DNA of 5,154 nt, taken from Nitrospirota bacterium (GTDB lineage: Bacteria; Nitrospirota_A; Leptospirillia; Leptospirillales; Leptospirillaceae). How positions within the stretch are numbered: position 1 is the first letter of the stretch; every line of letters starts with the position of its first letter. A program made the translations under genes and the position numbers. Where the stretch lies: positions 1 through 5,154 of the forward strand of contig JAJYPO010000165.1 in the NCBI GenBank assembly GCA_021795275.1, read 5' to 3'. Positions 4,307 through 5,154 of the stretch are shown here, piece by piece. The notes beneath the pieces are model-generated. The model saw only the letters and a list, made by a program, of their open reading frames with translations, made no database searches and was not told where the DNA came from.

Positions 4307-5154
4307 ATGGGGAGTCCCCCGCCGTTGATCCGTCGCCTTGTCCCCCGTCTTCCCCGGAATCTTGGGGGCCTTTTTGGCCTTCTGGGCCTCTTGGCCCTTC
4401 TGTCAAGCTGCGGGGGAGGACCCATCGTGGCGACCTCGACCGGCCGGATTCTCTATGTGGCGACGTCCAACGGCATCTACGGGTTTTCGATCATGAGCAC
4501 AGGGACCCTTTCCCCGATCTCGTCCCAGCCTCTCGTCACCAACGACGTGCAACAGATTGCCGTGACCCCCGGAATCCCGATGGGTCAGAGCACCCCCCTT
4601 CTTCTCGGGGCGGCGGGAGGAACTTCCCTTTCCGTCTGGACGGTCGAAGGCGGCGGAGGCCTGACCCCGACAACAACCCCTCTGAGCTGTTCAGGGTTAA
4701 CTTCGATCACCGGGGTCACCGTCACCGCTGACAGCCAATATGTCGTCGTGGTGGACGGAACATCCTCCTCCTCTCCCAATCTCGGACTGATCGCTTTTTC
4801 GAAGCCACTCCCCTGCTCGACCGGGTCCTCTTCCTTTTATCCCCTCCAGCCGGCCATCGACTGCGCGGTATCGGGGTTGAACCCCTGCATTCTCTTCCTG
4901 ACAGAGTCGTCGGCGTCTCCTTCCATTACCTTGACCACCCCCCTTGAGATCCCGGTGACCCTCACTGCCACGTCACCTTTCGGAAGTCCCTTATCCTCGA
5001 CCTACACCTGCCAAACAAGTGGATGTCCCTTCGGCGTGACCTTCGATCCGACCACCGTCTTTTTCTATGCCTCCTTTACCGGGACCTCCCCCCCCTCCCT
5101 CCAGTCGATCGCCCAAGGCGCCAAAACCTCGACCTCCTCGGCCAGTTTTCCCTC
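4307..5154 (+). CDS. Beta-propeller (lactonase-like fold) lipoprotein, open at the right edge
   Basis: The frame is open for 282 codons to the window end. The N-terminus is a lipoprotein signal: arginine-rich residues 8-16, a Leu/Gly-rich hydrophobic core (18-31), and lipobox L31-S32-S33-C34 followed by GGG. After the lipid anchor comes a propeller-like unit, GRILYVATSNGIYGFSI (45-61) with TGTLSPI and a following VQQIAVTPG (80-88). This resembles the blades of the 6-phosphogluconolactonase-like (Lactonase) family, in which most bacterial members have unproven activity. Further blade-like strands occur around 96-110 and 134-150. The remainder is very rich in Ser, Thr and Pro and has cysteines spaced as in secreted proteins (after C34, in LSCSG, LPCSTG, AIDC, NPC, TYTC and SGCP). 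Disulfides are therefore possible. ATG 4307 has no Shine-Dalgarno; TTG at 4325 has GGGGAG at 4309-4314, ten bases ahead, and would give a shorter but still normal signal peptide (lipidated Cys 29). It is divergent from the small lipoprotein gene. Confidence 0.75.
   Translation, partial: MGSPPPLIRRLVPRLPRNLGGLFGLLGLLALLSSCGGGPIVATSTGRILYVATSNGIYGFSIMSTGTLSPISSQPLVTNDVQQIAVTPGIPMGQSTPLLLGAAGGTSLSVWTVEGGGGLTPTTTPLSCSGLTSITGVTVTADSQYVVVVDGTSSSSPNLGLIAFSKPLPCSTGSSSFYPLQPAIDCAVSGLNPCILFLTESSASPSITLTTPLEIPVTLTATSPFGSPLSSTYTCQTSGCPFGVTFDPTTVFFYASFTGTSPPSLQSIAQGAKTSTSSASFP

Noticed and set aside
3354..4406. A 350-codon minus-strand frame covering the lipoprotein gene and part of the right-hand gene
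   Set aside because: It is in a different frame from the lipobox protein, is Pro/Arg-rich without domains, and runs into the divergent gene.

Overview
The window looks like chromosomal DNA from a Gram-negative bacterium of fairly high GC (about 60% by eye). The Gram-negative call rests on two lipoprotein signal peptides. Codon use is uniform (CTC, ATC, CCC, GGG rich) and nothing suggests a recently acquired island: there is no transposase, integrase, tRNA, rRNA or CRISPR array. The style is compatible with an acidophilic Nitrospirota such as Leptospirillum, but that is a guess from impression, not an alignment.

Layout from left to right. (1) Positions 1-195, minus strand: the first 65 codons of radC, cut by the left edge. 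(2) 196-314: a non-coding gap with a weak hairpin. (3) 315-3276, minus strand: a tightly coupled three-gene operon read right to left. It encodes an exported PQQ-like beta-propeller protein (1672-3276), a YkgJ-type cysteine-cluster protein (968-1675) and a PAP2-like membrane phosphatase homologue (315-971). Each junction is a 4-base ATGA overlap. (4) 3277-3388: the operon's upstream region, with a -10-like box inside an imperfect inverted repeat. (5) 3389-4105, minus strand: a 238-residue outer-membrane-type lipoprotein of unknown function. (6) 4106-4306: a divergent intergenic region with several stem-loops on the lipoprotein side and a good sigma70-like promoter pointing right. (7) 4307 to the right edge, plus strand: the start of a large secreted beta-propeller lipoprotein, resembling the lactonase-like fold.

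The theme is the cell envelope: two lipoproteins, an exported propeller and an integral-membrane PAP2-like protein. The propeller, YkgJ and PAP2 proteins are probably made together in linked amounts. A shared job (for example maturation of an exported or metal-dependent envelope component) is only an inference. The most notable points are the double ATGA coupling of three unrelated families, the loss of usual phosphate-binding arginines in the PAP2-like protein, and a leader hairpin that hides the ribosome binding site of the small lipoprotein. I see no clear evidence of a wholly new system.
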